NCBI RefSeq assembly: GCF_000478925.1
Contig: NZ_AP013072.1
Location: 1,280,501 to 1,344,500, forward strand
DNA: 64,000 nucleotides
Direction: 5' to 3'
Origin: Streptococcus anginosus subsp. whileyi MAS624
Lineage (GTDB): Bacteria > Bacillota > Bacilli > Lactobacillales > Streptococcaceae
Part shown: positions 8,711-17,674 of the stretch, piece after piece
Numbering within the stretch: position 1 is the stretch's first letter
How the letters are laid out: each line of letters opens with the position of its first letter
Translations under genes and position numbers: made by a program
The notes under the pieces: model-generated
Seen by the model: only the letters and a program-made list of their open reading frames with translations
What the model was told of the DNA's origin: nothing
The model's database searches: none

Positions 8711-9826
8711 TTGATTTATTTCGATAATGCAGCAACAACTCCCATGTCAAAAGCTGCTATTACTGCTATGACACAGGTTATGGAAAATACCTTTGGCAAT
8801 CCATCTAGCATTCATAGCCACGGAAGAGCTGCTAGTAAAATTCTTCGCGAAGTCCGACAAGAGCTTGCTGAACTGCTTCATACTAATAGTCAACATATCA
8901 TCTTTACATCTGGTGGAACAGAAAGTAACAATACAGCCATAAAAGGATATGCCTTAGCCCATCAGGATCAAGGAAAACACATTATTACTACTGCTATTGA
9001 GCATCATTCGGTTCTTGAAACGATTGAATATCTGGTGGATAAATTTGGCTTTGAAGCTACTTATATCCAACCTAAAAATGGAGAGATTACGGCTCAACAG
9101 ATAAAAGAAGCCCTTCGAGAAGATACAATACTTGTCTCAACCATGTACGCCAATAATGAAACAGGCTATATGCTTCCAGTCAAAGAAATTGCTGACATTG
9201 TGAAACATCATCCCGCTGCTTATCATGTGGATGCTGTGCAAGTTATAGGCAAATTACCTGTGTATCCTGAAGAACTAGGAATTGACTTCATGAGTGCATC
9301 GGCTCATAAATTTCACGGTCCTAAAGGAGTCGGCTTCTTGTACTTCAATCATGTAAAATTTGACAAATTTTTACACGGTGGAGATCAAGAGGATAAAAGA
9401 CGTGCAGGAACTGAGAATTTAGCGGCTATTGCCGGTATGGTTGCAGCTCTAAAGGAGAGCCTCAATTGCTACCAAGAAAACATGGAACATGTTGAAAGTT
9501 TGAAACAGCAACTTCTCTCTGAACTTGACGGAATCCATTACTATATAAATAATGATTCTCATGCACTCCCCTATGTAATAAATCTCGGCTTTCCTAAACA
9601 AGCTAATGACTTACTACTTATGCGTTTAGACTTAGCTGGAATCTCTATCTCAACTGGCTCTGCTTGTACAGCAGGTGCCGTTGAGCCCAGTCATGTTCTT
9701 GAAGCTTTGTATGGTAGTGATTCAGAGCAATTAAAGGAATCTATCCGCATTAGCTTTTCAGAACAAAATACTTCAGAAGAAGTTCGACAATTTACTACAA
9801 CATTAAAAGAAATTTTAGGAGGATAA
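8711..9826 (+). CDS. Cysteine desulfurase, NifS/IscS-like
   Basis: PLP enzyme that removes sulfur from cysteine and carries it as a persulfide, here probably for tRNA thiolation or cofactor synthesis. The 371-aa protein begins with IYFDNAATTPMS. Visible are FTSGGTESNN near 66-76, YHVDAVQVIG near 175-185, SASAHKFHGPKGVG with the PLP lysine near 203, and the catalytic cysteine in STGSACTAG near 320. The start is TTG at 8711 with AGGAG 6 bases before it; no better ATG exists. It lies between prs and DUF1831 with spacers of 9 and 4 bases, so the three are co-transcribed. Confidence 0.93.
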   Translation: MIYFDNAATTPMSKAAITAMTQVMENTFGNPSSIHSHGRAASKILREVRQELAELLHTNSQHIIFTSGGTESNNTAIKGYALAHQDQGKHIITTAIEHHSVLETIEYLVDKFGFEATYIQPKNGEITAQQIKEALREDTILVSTMYANNETGYMLPVKEIADIVKHHPAAYHVDAVQVIGKLPVYPEELGIDFMSASAHKFHGPKGVGFLYFNHVKFDKFLHGGDQEDKRRAGTENLAAIAGMVAALKESLNCYQENMEHVESLKQQLLSELDGIHYYINNDSHALPYVINLGFPKQANDLLLMRLDLAGISISTGSACTAGAVEPSHVLEALYGSDSEQLKESIRISFSEQNTSEEVRQFTTTLKEILGG

Positions 9827-9830
9827 ATAG

Positions 9831-10178
9831 ATGGCTTTTCAGACCACTATTCACTTAAAAGATTGCCCATACAGCTACTCTCTTGGAGAAAACGTAAAAA
9901 AATTTACTTTGCGTGATAACACATTTGCTGAAACCAAAGTTGGAAATTACGAATTGACACGCTTATTAGAAAATGTTCCCAATAGTGGAGACGGCTTTTT
10001 GTTGAAAATCATTATCAACAAAAACCTTTCAGGTGTAAAAATCAACATCACAGACAAATCTGGCCTTCGGTTAGTGAATATTTTTAAATCAGAAGACAAT
10101 CACATCATTCAAGAAAAGTTTTATTTCTTAATGGATAGCTTGGTAGAACGTGGTATTTTCACTAAACAAGAACAATAA
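9831..10178 (+). CDS. DUF1831 family protein
   Basis: 115-aa soluble protein of the DUF1831 family, restricted to Lactobacillales and usually next to the NifS-like cysteine desulfurase, as here (4-base spacing). The C-terminal part (about 70-115) contains conserved hydrophobic strands and a KFYFLMDSLVERGIF helix. No catalytic motif is visible. The constant neighbourhood suggests an accessory role in sulfur transfer, which is inference. A terminator follows. Confidence 0.85.
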   Translation: MAFQTTIHLKDCPYSYSLGENVKKFTLRDNTFAETKVGNYELTRLLENVPNSGDGFLLKIIINKNLSGVKINITDKSGLRLVNIFKSEDNHIIQEKFYFLMDSLVERGIFTKQEQ

Positions 10179-10225
10179 ACAAATAGCTTAAAAACTCATT
10201 TTTAAATCATTAGTAAAACAATAAA

Positions 10226-10272
10226 GAGTAGGAAACAAACCAAAAATCTTTGATTTTGTCCTACTCCTTTTC
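10226..10272 (+). terminator. Terminator after DUF1831
   Basis: Stem GAGTAGGA/TCCTACTC with additional pairing CAAA/TTTG inside, followed by CTTTTCTATTTTT. It separates the prs operon from rex. Confidence 0.8.
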
Positions 10273-10341
10273 TATTTTTATCAAATAAGTTGATTTTTTC
10301 ACAAACTTTCTATAAAATAGTCTTTGAAAGGATGTGATTTT

Positions 10342-10986
10342 GTGAAATCTGAAAAAAATACAACCATTCCACGCGCAACTGCTAAAAGGCTCTCTCTGTA
10401 TTATCGGATTTTCAAACGATTTAATTCCGAAAAAATTGAAAAAGCCAATTCAAAACAAATCGCAGATGCAATTGGGATTGATTCTGCAACTGTTCGTCGT
10501 GATTTTTCTTACTTTGGTGAATTAGGTCGTCGTGGGTATGGTTATGATGTAAAAAAACTCATGAATTTTTTTGCTGATTTACTTCATGATCATTCTATTA
10601 CCAATGTGATGTTAGTCGGTATCGGTAATATGGGACACGCATTACTCCACTACCGCTTCCATGAACGTAATAAAATGAAGATTGTTATGGCATTTGACAC
10701 CGATGATCATCCTGAAGTTGGAACGACTACAAATGACGGGATTCCTATTTATGGCATTTCACAAGTAAATGATAAACTAAAAGATATAGATGTAAAGACC
10801 GCTATTTTGACGGTTCCAAGTACAAGAGCTCAAGAAGTGGCAACTATCCTTGTAGAAGCTGGCGTAAAAGGTATTCTCAGTTTCTCACCCGTTCACTTAA
10901 CCGTTCCAAAAGATGTTGTTGTTCAATATGTTGACTTGACAAGTGAGCTGCAAACACTCCTCTACTTTATGAAAAAAGGGTATTAA
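10342..10986 (+). CDS. rex: Redox-sensing transcriptional repressor Rex
   Basis: Senses the NADH/NAD ratio and represses fermentation and respiration genes. The 214-aa protein has an N-terminal winged helix (about 1-80: [41 protein letters not shown]) and a Rossmann domain with GIGNMGHAL near 92-100. I chose GTG at 10342 because AAAGGATG precedes it at good spacing and the family begins in this way; a TTG at 10324 would add six atypical residues. No perfect Rex box is seen in its own promoter, only a TTCACAA half at about 10294-10302. Confidence 0.93.
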   Translation: MKSEKNTTIPRATAKRLSLYYRIFKRFNSEKIEKANSKQIADAIGIDSATVRRDFSYFGELGRRGYGYDVKKLMNFFADLLHDHSITNVMLVGIGNMGHALLHYRFHERNKMKIVMAFDTDDHPEVGTTTNDGIPIYGISQVNDKLKDIDVKTAILTVPSTRAQEVATILVEAGVKGILSFSPVHLTVPKDVVVQYVDLTSELQTLLYFMKKGY

Positions 10987-11013
10987 ATAATTAGAAAGAG
11001 CAGATATTTATTT

Positions 11014-11702
11014 ATGAAGAAACCCCTTATCGGAATTACTGGAAATGAAAGACCCAACCCTGAAGACGAATTTGCCATCATGAGCTATGCTGCTAAAGGA
11101 TTTGTAGAGGGCGTAAAAGAAGTTGGTGGAACTCCTATCATATTGCCGATTGGAGATGCAGATATGGCACGGTGCTACATCCAGATGATTGACAAACTTA
11201 TCCTAACGGGTGGGCAAAATGTATCACCACAATTCTATGGCGAAGAAAAAACAATTGACAGTGATGATTACCATTTGGAGCGTGATTTGTTTGAATTAGC
11301 CTTAATCCATGAAGCTATCCAGCAACAAAAACCAATTTTTACCGTTTGCCGCGGTACGCAATTGTTTAATGTTGCAATGGGTGGAACTCTTTATCAAGAT
11401 ATTGAGCACCATTGGCAAGATAGTTCTGCTGAATATACTACTCAAAAACTAGTCACTAAATCCGGTTCTGTTTTGGAAAAGATTTACGGCGAAGTGTCTC
11501 ATATCAACTCTTTCCATCATCAGAGTATCAAAGATTTAGCAGAAAAGAAGTCATTGCCCGTGATCCGAAAGATAACACCATTGAAGCCATTACAACAACT
11601 GATGAAATCGCTTATCTGGGAGTCCAGTGGCATCCAGAATTCTTATTTGAAACACGTCCTAAAGATCGAATGCTGTTTGACTATGTTGTCAATAGACTTT
11701 AA
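11014..11702 (+). pseudogene. C26-family gamma-glutamyl hydrolase / glutamine amidotransferase, frameshifted
   Basis: The first 178 codons encode a peptidase C26 (PuuD-like) domain: LIGITGNERPNPEDE, LILTGGQNVSPQFYGE, and the catalytic Cys in TVCRGTQLFNVAMGG (residue 111). The frame breaks at 11543-11550 in GCAGAAAAGAAG. The remaining catalytic His and Glu (QWHPEF) are encoded in another frame that runs cleanly to a TAA at 11700-11702. Restoring one A to the AAAA run would join the frames through AEKEVIARDPK. In the present frame translation continues with unrelated residues to 11754. So this is a recent single-base loss, a phase-variable tract or a sequence error. The gene converges on radC with a 4-base overlap of stops. 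Confidence 0.85.
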
Positions 11703-12379
11703 ATCAAGTCTGTTTCTTCGCGATAACTATAATAATCTTTCTCTGCGACGATGAGATGATCCAGTAAGATGAAGCCCATTAATTCACACGCTTCTTTTAC
11801 ATGTTTGGTCACTTCATCGTCATTTTTGCTTGGCAGTACAGCTCCTGACGGATGATTGTGCACCAAAATAATGGATGTCGCCATGTGTTTTACAGCATAA
11901 TGCAGGATTTCTCGTGGCTCTGCAATACTGCTTGACACACTACCGATAAAAATCGTCTGCTGATGAATGATTTTGTTTTGAGTATTCAGATATAAAGCCA
12001 CAAGGTGTTCCTGCTTCTTATGCCCCAATTCTTGTTGCATTTTTTTCGCCAGCTTTTGACTACCTAAAATTTGCTCTTGCGTAATCAATTCTGCCTTACT
12101 GACTCGCTGTCCTAATTCAATCATAGCTTGTAATTCAATAGCTTTGACACGACCAATTCCAGAGATTGATTGCAATTCTTGTAGCGTCATATTGCGCAAA
12201 TCATTCAAACTAGAAATAGTTGATAAAATTCGTTGAGAAACTTGAAAAACAGTTTCTTTTTTATTGCCCGTGCGGATAAGAATGGATAACAATTCTTGAT
12301 TGCTCAATTGTTCTGCACCTTCTGCAACTAAACGTTCCCTTGGCAACAAAGAATCTTCCTGAAATGAAATACTATACAT
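11699..12379 (-). CDS. radC: RadC/YeeS-type JAB domain protein
   Basis: Member of the RadC family with an N-terminal helix-hairpin-helix region (about 60-90: [15 protein letters not shown]) and a C-terminal JAB/MPN domain with the metal motif [16 protein letters not shown] near 176-190. Despite its name it is not a proven repair enzyme. I chose ATG at 12379 since GAGGAGG lies 6-8 bases upstream and the protein then starts MYSISFQED like its relatives (226 aa). A TCCGAATA cin-box-like element lies 21 bases upstream, matching the competence sigma factor SigX consensus; radC is a known late competence gene in pneumococcus. Confidence 0.93.
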   Translation of the reverse strand: MYSISFQEDSLLPRERLVAEGAEQLSNQELLSILIRTGNKKETVFQVSQRILSTISSLNDLRNMTLQELQSISGIGRVKAIELQAMIELGQRVSKAELITQEQILGSQKLAKKMQQELGHKKQEHLVALYLNTQNKIIHQQTIFIGSVSSSIAEPREILHYAVKHMATSIILVHNHPSGAVLPSKNDDEVTKHVKEACELMGFILLDHLIVAEKDYYSYREETDLI

Positions 12380-12399
12380 AAAAAACCTCCTCATATCCT

Positions 12400-12407
12400 T
12401 ATTCGGA
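12400..12407 (-). promoter_or_regulatory. SigX/ComX cin-box candidate before radC
   Basis: Minus-strand TCCGAATA fits the streptococcal cin-box consensus TNCGAATA, preceded by a T-rich stretch (TTCTTTTT) as is usual. It is 21 bases upstream of the radC ATG. Confidence 0.6.
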
Positions 12408-12421
12408 AAAAGAAGAGGAAA

Positions 12422-12450
12422 ATAAAAAATCTGAGAAATGATTCTCAAAT
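12422..12450 (-). terminator. Terminator after phoU
   Basis: TTGAGAA tca TTTCTCAG hairpin followed on the minus strand by ATTTTTTATTTT, starting 16 bases past the phoU stop. It separates phoU from radC. Confidence 0.75.
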
Positions 12451-12465
12451 TTTTTTAGTTAGTAT

Positions 12466-13119
12466 TTACATTTCAACAATTTTACCTGTTTCAAAATAAA
12501 CAACCCATTCACAGATATTTTTGGCGTAATCACCAATACGTTCTAAGTACGAAATAACTTGGAAGTAATCACGACCTGTCACAATCAAATCTGGATTTGA
12601 CTTAATTTCTTGCGTTGCTAGGTCTCGAATATCATCAAAGTACTGATTGATTTTCTCATCCATAGCAGCTACTTCGTAAGCCTTGTCCACATCGCCATTA
12701 AGGTAAAGATCAAGCGCTGCTTCCACAAAGTTTTTAACATCACGCCCCATCTTGCTGATTTCTTCCTCAACAGACTGGATGCGAACTTCTCCTTTCATGC
12801 GGATCGTCGCCTGTGCAATGGAAACAGCGTGGTCGCCCATTCTTTCCACATCACTACTTGCTTTCAAAACTGTAATAACTGTGCGTAAGTCTTGTGAAAC
12901 TGGCTGCTGCAAAGCAATAATTTCCAGAGATTTTTTCTCCAACTTTACTTCATACTCATTCACTTCTGCGTCTTCTTCGATTACTTCTTTTGCTAATTCG
13001 CGGTCGTGGGTCACAAATGCGCGAACTGTGCGATTAATCTGTGACAAAACTTCATTTCCCATTGCATAAAATTGGTTATGGAGTTTTGCTAAGTCTTCTT
13101 CAAATTGTACTCTAAGCAT
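12466..13119 (-). CDS. phoU: PhoU phosphate-transport accessory protein
   Basis: 217-aa all-helical protein made of two repeated three-helix PhoU domains (about 15-105 and 118-205). The E/DxxxD metal-binding motifs are visible as SSDVERMGDHAVSIAQ near 88-103 and SYLERIGDYAKNICEWV near 190-206. PhoU restrains phosphate uptake through Pst and signals to a two-component system; no such system is visible here. It is the last gene of the pst cluster but is separated from pstB by 157 bases, which contain possible promoter elements, so it may have its own transcript. Confidence 0.94.
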   Translation of the reverse strand: MLRVQFEEDLAKLHNQFYAMGNEVLSQINRTVRAFVTHDRELAKEVIEEDAEVNEYEVKLEKKSLEIIALQQPVSQDLRTVITVLKASSDVERMGDHAVSIAQATIRMKGEVRIQSVEEEISKMGRDVKNFVEAALDLYLNGDVDKAYEVAAMDEKINQYFDDIRDLATQEIKSNPDLIVTGRDYFQVISYLERIGDYAKNICEWVVYFETGKIVEM

Positions 13120-13276
13120 AAATTTTCCTTTCCTAAGATCTAAAGAATTTTATACGAAAATCCATCTTTTTACATAATTCTTGTCTACAAGTATATGTGC
13201 ATTTATATATAGGGAGAATCAGCAATCTCCAAAACATTAAAAATAACCACAATATTGTAGTGAACAATTACAATCT

Positions 13277-14035
13277 CTAACCAAACTTGCCTGTGATATA
13301 ATCTTCCGTTTCCTTATGAATCGGACTGAGGAACATCTCTTTCGTGGCATTAAACTCAATCAAATCGCCATTTAGGAAGAAAGCTGTCTTATCTGAAATA
13401 CGACTAGCCTGTTGCATTGAGCGGGTCACGAGTAACATTGTATATTGATCTTTCAGCCCATGAAGTGTTTCTTCAATTTTTCCTGCAGAAATGGGATCAA
13501 GTGCTGATGTTGGCTCATCTAAAAGGATGATTTTCGGACTTGTCGCCAAAACACGAGCCACACAGACACGTTGCTGCTGACCTCCTGACAAGCCAATCGC
13601 TGAATCATTCAAACGATCTTTCACTTCATCCCAAATAGATGCTCCTTTTAATGATGTTTCAACTACTTCATCTAGTACCTCTTTGTCTTTAACGCCATTG
13701 ATTCGCAAACCGTAAATAACATTTTCATAAATCGTCATTGGAAATGGATTGGGCTGTTGAAAAACCATTCCAATTTCTTTGCGAAGCTCCACCGTATCTG
13801 TCCGTGGACTGTAAATATTGTGCCCGTTATAAATTACAGTGCCTGTCGTTGTCACCTCTGGATTTAAATCACCCATGCGATTAATTGCTTTTAAGAGGGT
13901 TGATTTTCCCGACCCAGAAGGACCAATCAAAGCTGTAATCTCATAAGGCAATACATCCAATGATACACTATTAAGAGCTTTCTTTTTGTTATAATAAACC
14001 GACAAGTCCTTGATTTGTAAAATAGGTTCTGTCAT
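13277..14035 (-). CDS. pstB: Phosphate ABC transporter ATP-binding protein PstB (paralogue with Arg in H-loop)
   Basis: 252-aa ATPase for phosphate import with Walker [10 protein letters not shown] (38-46), Q-loop QQPNPFP, signature LSGGQQQR (149-156) and Walker B IILLDEP (169-175). The switch His that normally follows in VTHS is Arg (VTRSM, R205, codon CGC), while the neighbouring paralogue keeps His. The rest of the ATPase looks intact. From memory, the downstream PstB copies of other streptococci may share this change, so it is probably a lineage trait rather than decay. It is the second of two adjacent pstB genes, 42 bases after the first. Confidence 0.93.
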   Translation of the reverse strand: MTEPILQIKDLSVYYNKKKALNSVSLDVLPYEITALIGPSGSGKSTLLKAINRMGDLNPEVTTTGTVIYNGHNIYSPRTDTVELRKEIGMVFQQPNPFPMTIYENVIYGLRINGVKDKEVLDEVVETSLKGASIWDEVKDRLNDSAIGLSGGQQQRVCVARVLATSPKIILLDEPTSALDPISAGKIEETLHGLKDQYTMLLVTRSMQQASRISDKTAFFLNGDLIEFNATKEMFLSPIHKETEDYITGKFG

Positions 14036-14077
14036 TCTGATAATCCTTTAATAAATTCTAATTAAGCAGCAATTTTC

Positions 14078-14881
14078 TTAGCCAAAATGACCAGAAACAT
14101 AGTCATTCGTAGACTGTAACTTAGCATTTTGGAAAATATTGGCAGTTTCATCATATTCGATTAAATCACCAAGATAGAAGAAACCAGTATAATCGCTCGC
14201 ACGCGCCGCTTGCTGCATGCTGTGGGTCACGATGATAATCGTATAGTTCTTCTTCAACTCTAACATCGTTTCTTCTAACTGCGCTGTTGCGATTGGATCG
14301 AGTGCAGAAGCAGGTTCATCCATTAGAAGTATTTCTGGCTTCACGGAAATGGCTCTGGCAATGCAGAGACGTTGCTGCTGACCGCCTGATAACATCAAAG
14401 CAGATTTATGAAGGTCATCCTTTACTTGTTCCCACAGAGCTGCTTGTTTTAGAGATGTTTCTACAATTTCATCTAAGATTTTCTTATCCTTAACACCGGC
14501 ACGTTCATGCGCAAAGGTGATGTTGCGGTAAACAGATTTAGCAAAAGGATTTGGTCTTTGAAAGACCATTCCGATATGCTTCCGCATTTCATAGACATTG
14601 ATATCTGGGCGATTAATGTCAATACCTTCATACCAAATCTCACCAGTGACTTTAGCAATGTCAATCGTATCATTCATCCGATTCAAGCTGCGAAGATAGG
14701 TTGATTTACCAGAACCTGAAGGCCCGATAAGAGCTGTAATCTTATTTTTCTTGAACTGCATATCAACCCCTTTAATGGATTCGTTTTTACCATAGTAAAC
14801 ATGCAAATTCTTCGTTGATAAAACAACCTCTTCCTCAGGAAAAGTAACAATATGTTTTTCATTCCAGTTATATTCTGTCAT
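14078..14881 (-). CDS. pstB: Phosphate ABC transporter ATP-binding protein PstB (canonical copy)
   Basis: 267-aa ATPase with a short N-terminal extension rich in Glu (about 1-20). It has Walker [11 protein letters not shown]-loop [17 protein letters not shown], Walker B ILLMDEPASALDP and an intact H-loop VTHSMQQAARASD. It sits 11 bases after pstA. With two different PstB proteins, the importer may use a heterodimeric ATPase, or the copies may be alternates; sequence alone cannot decide. Confidence 0.95.
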   Translation of the reverse strand: MTEYNWNEKHIVTFPEEEVVLSTKNLHVYYGKNESIKGVDMQFKKNKITALIGPSGSGKSTYLRSLNRMNDTIDIAKVTGEIWYEGIDINRPDINVYEMRKHIGMVFQRPNPFAKSVYRNITFAHERAGVKDKKILDEIVETSLKQAALWEQVKDDLHKSALMLSGGQQQRLCIARAISVKPEILLMDEPASALDPIATAQLEETMLELKKNYTIIIVTHSMQQAARASDYTGFFYLGDLIEYDETANIFQNAKLQSTNDYVSGHFG

Positions 14882-14892
14882 TTCTTCTCCTT

Positions 14893-15777
14893 TTAGGCAG
14901 ATGTTAATTTCTTATGCAGATAACCTCCGAGCTTACGAGCTCCAAGGTTAAAGATCAAAATAAAGATAAGAAGTACTGCTGCTGACCCAGCTGACACTTC
15001 TACTGCATCAGGAATCGTTCCTTCACTATTGACTTTCCAAATATGAACAGCCAAAGTTTCAGCTTGACGGAAAACAGAAATTGGGCTAGTTACACTGAAA
15101 ATATTCCAATTTGACCAGTCAAGTGCTGGGGCAGACTGACCTGCTGTATAGATAAGCGCAGCAGCTTCCCCAAAAATACGCCCAGAAGCTAATACAATCC
15201 CTGTCACAATACTTGGTAACGCTTCTGGAACGACGACATGGACGATCGTTTCCCAGCGGGAGATGCCAAGTGCAAGCCCAGCCTCACGCTGTGTATGATG
15301 TACATGCTGTAAGCTGTCCTCCACACTACGTGTCATCTGTGGCAGATTAAATACAGTCAAAGCCAAAGCACCAGAAATGATTGAGAAACCATATTGAAAT
15401 TGAATAACAAAAATCAAATATCCAAAGAGACCGACAACAACGGACGGCAGGGATGATAAAATTTCAATACAGGTTCTGACAAAATCTGTTACCGGACCTT
15501 TTTTTGCATACTCAGATAAGTAAATCCCTGCTCCCATTGACAGAGGAATGGAAATAATCAAGGTGATAACTAACAGAAACAATGAATTATAGAGCTGAAT
15601 TCCAATTCCGCCGCCCGCTTGGTATGAAGACGATTGTCCCGCCAAGAATTTCCACGAAACATGAGGTAAGCCCCTTACTAAAATGTACAAAATCAAAGAA
15701 GCAAGAATAGCAACAATGATTCCTGCAATGGTATAGAGGACGCCTGTTGCCAATTTATCCATCTTTTTAGCGTGCAT
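14893..15777 (-). CDS. pstA: Phosphate ABC transporter permease PstA
   Basis: 294-aa inner-membrane permease with about six membrane segments, including one at 15-38 and others at 60-85, 115-140, 200-225 and 260-280. The EAA-type loop REAGLALGISRWETIVHVVVPEALPSI near 167-195 contacts the ATPases. The start overlaps the end of pstC by 11 bases, so the two permeases are coupled, as expected for a heterodimer. The C-terminal half carries an insertion of polar residues typical of streptococcal PstA. Confidence 0.95.
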   Translation of the reverse strand: MHAKKMDKLATGVLYTIAGIIVAILASLILYILVRGLPHVSWKFLAGQSSSYQAGGGIGIQLYNSLFLLVITLIISIPLSMGAGIYLSEYAKKGPVTDFVRTCIEILSSLPSVVVGLFGYLIFVIQFQYGFSIISGALALTVFNLPQMTRSVEDSLQHVHHTQREAGLALGISRWETIVHVVVPEALPSIVTGIVLASGRIFGEAAALIYTAGQSAPALDWSNWNIFSVTSPISVFRQAETLAVHIWKVNSEGTIPDAVEVSAGSAAVLLIFILIFNLGARKLGGYLHKKLTSA

Positions 15778-16678
15778 AGTTCTTCTTACCTCTTTCCTTT
15801 GTAATCAATTTAATCACAGTATTGAAGGCTAAACTCATCAAAAGCAGAACCAGAGCAAGCGACCACAAGACATTGTTATTAACGGTTCCCATAACGGTAT
15901 TGCCAATTCCCATTGTTAAAATAGAGGTCAAGGTTGCAGCAGGTGTTGTCAGAGAAGTTGGGATAACCGCTGAATTTCCGACAACCATTTGAATCGCCAA
16001 AGCTTCACCAAAGGCACGAGCCATTCCAAAGACAATAGCCGTAAAAATACCTGAGCGAGCTGCTTTTAGCGTCACACGCCAAATCGTTTGCCAACGAGTC
16101 GCTCCCATTGCCATACTAGCTTCTCGATAATGCCGCGGTACAGCACGCAGGCTATCTGTTGTCATAAAGGTCACCGTTGGTAAAATCATGACAAAAAGAA
16201 CAAAAATTCCTGATAAGATTCCAAAACCTGTTCCACCAAAGATACTGCGAACAAAGGGAACAACTACCTGTAATCCAATAAATCCATACACAACCGATGG
16301 AATTCCGACTAGAAGTTCAATAGCTGGTTGTAGAATTTTTGAGCCTTTAGGGGAAACCTCCGTCATAAAAACAGCTGCTCCAATTGCAAATGGTGTTGCT
16401 AATAAAGCTGATAGGAGAGTTACGAGGAAAGATCCCAGAATCATTGGTAAAGCACCAAATTCCTTACCGGATGGATTCCACCTTGTTCCAAAAAGAAAAC
16501 TGAAGATGTTTACTTTATTAACAAAGAAAGTCGAAAGTCCTTTCTCCGCTACAAATAATAAAATCATTGCAACGACAAAAACAATTAAACTCATGCAAAG
16601 AAAAGTAATGGTTTTTCCAAATGTTTCTAAACGAGAGTTTTTTGACTTTGTCAGCATTTTTTTTGCTACTTCGTTCAT
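15767..16678 (-). CDS. pstC: Phosphate ABC transporter permease PstC
   Basis: 303-aa permease with about six membrane segments (first at about 25-48) and the cytoplasmic EAA loop REASMAMGATRWQTIWRVTLKAARSGI near 190-217. Segment LLATPFAIGAAVFMTEVSP near 98-116 is typical of PstC. It pairs with PstA to form the phosphate channel. The ATG at 16678 follows the pstS stop by 21 bases with an AAAGAAAGAA-type site. Confidence 0.95.
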   Translation of the reverse strand: MNEVAKKMLTKSKNSRLETFGKTITFLCMSLIVFVVAMILLFVAEKGLSTFFVNKVNIFSFLFGTRWNPSGKEFGALPMILGSFLVTLLSALLATPFAIGAAVFMTEVSPKGSKILQPAIELLVGIPSVVYGFIGLQVVVPFVRSIFGGTGFGILSGIFVLFVMILPTVTFMTTDSLRAVPRHYREASMAMGATRWQTIWRVTLKAARSGIFTAIVFGMARAFGEALAIQMVVGNSAVIPTSLTTPAATLTSILTMGIGNTVMGTVNNNVLWSLALVLLLMSLAFNTVIKLITKERGKKNYAR

Positions 16679-16699
16679 GTTATTCCCAAATTCTTTCTT

Positions 16700-17566
16700 T
16701 TACTTTGAGCTGATAGTTCCGTCAAGACTACGAGTAACTTTCATGTCGTTGATAGGAATGTAACCCATTTTACCAACAATATTATTTTGGACTTCTGCTG
16801 TCATCATATACTCTAGAAATTTTTTAGCTAATTTGTTAGGTTCTCCCTTAGTATACATGTGCTCATAAGACCAAATAGGCCAGTTGTTCGTTGTCACATT
16901 CTTCTTCGTTGGCTTGTAGCCATTCAAGTTTAAACTTTTCACACTCGTGTCCACATAAGAAAAAGCTAAGTAAGAAATGGCACCTGGAGTCTGTGAAACA
17001 ATTGTTTTGACCATTCCGTTAGAATCCTGCTCCTGCGCCTGCTTGGCTTCTTTGCCCTTCATAATAACACTATCAAAAACTGCTCGACTACCAGAACCAA
17101 CGGCACGGTTGATGATGGTAATTTCCAAATCTTGACCACCAACTTGCTTCCAATTGGTGTATTCTCCGGTAAAAATTTTACGTAGCTGCTCTGTGGTTAA
17201 GTTGTTTATCTTAATGCTTTTATTTGCTATGATAGCAGTACCTGCAACAGCGACCTGATGATCAACTAAAGCCTTCGCATTGATACCACTTTTTTCTTCT
17301 GCAAATAAATCGCTATTTCCAATATCTACTGCACCGGATTGGACTTGTGATAATCCAGTTCCCGATCCTCCACCTTGCACATTTACAATTTTTTTCGGAT
17401 TTTCCTCGGTGTATTTATCTACAACTGCTTCAACCAACGGTTGTAGAGCTGTTGAGCCAACTGCTGTTATCGCCTCACCGCGGTTAATCCAGGAAGAACA
17501 GGCTGAAAGACCAATGCTGCAAATCACGAGAGTGACTGCCCAAAGTATTTTTTTGTGTTTAATCAC
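16700..17566 (-). CDS. pstS: Phosphate-binding lipoprotein PstS
   Basis: 288-aa extracellular solute-binding lipoprotein. A signal peptide (about 1-22) ends in the lipobox LSAC with the acylated Cys at 23. The mature part has the phosphate-binding segments [10 protein letters not shown] near 37-46, [16 protein letters not shown] near 63-78 and [14 protein letters not shown] near 153-166. It is the first gene of pstSCABB and is preceded by a promoter and an unusual leader hairpin. AAAGGAG lies 6 bases before the ATG. Confidence 0.95.
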   Translation of the reverse strand: MIKHKKILWAVTLVICSIGLSACSSWINRGEAITAVGSTALQPLVEAVVDKYTEENPKKIVNVQGGGSGTGLSQVQSGAVDIGNSDLFAEEKSGINAKALVDHQVAVAGTAIIANKSIKINNLTTEQLRKIFTGEYTNWKQVGGQDLEITIINRAVGSGSRAVFDSVIMKGKEAKQAQEQDSNGMVKTIVSQTPGAISYLAFSYVDTSVKSLNLNGYKPTKKNVTTNNWPIWSYEHMYTKGEPNKLAKKFLEYMMTAEVQNNIVGKMGYIPINDMKVTRSLDGTISSK

Positions 17567-17581
17567 ATGAAACTCCTTTTC

Positions 17582-17630
17582 AGATGTGAAAGCATTTTCA
17601 TTCTAAGATTTCCCTAATCTTTTCACATCT
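17582..17630 (-). promoter_or_regulatory. Leader hairpin of pstS
   Basis: Inverted repeat AGATGTGAAA (minus strand, 17630-17621) and TTTCACATCT (17591-17582) enclosing a second repeat AAGATT...AATCTT. Its outer arm starts about 7 bases after the predicted -10, so the mRNA would begin in the stem. A cre-like TGAAAGCATTTTCA (17587-17600, read on the plus strand) overlaps one side; it lacks the central CG of a good cre site. Confidence 0.55.
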
Positions 17631-17636
17631 AATCTC

Positions 17637-17665
17637 ACTATAGCATATCTTTAGACATTTGGAAA
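17637..17665 (-). promoter_or_regulatory. Predicted pstS promoter
   Basis: On the minus strand TTTCCA, 17-base spacer ending in TATGC, then TATAGT (with TGC extension). The weak -35 suggests dependence on an activator, as expected for phosphate control; this is inference. Confidence 0.5.
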
Positions 17666-17674
17666 GATTTTTTA

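Noticed and set aside
16188..16763. 191-codon plus-strand frame opposite pstC
   Set aside because: Antisense to membrane-helix codons, no start signals, composition typical of a shadow frame.
17567..17674. Riboswitch in the pstS leader
   Set aside because: The leader is only about 60 bases with a simple nested hairpin; no known riboswitch core could be recognised.
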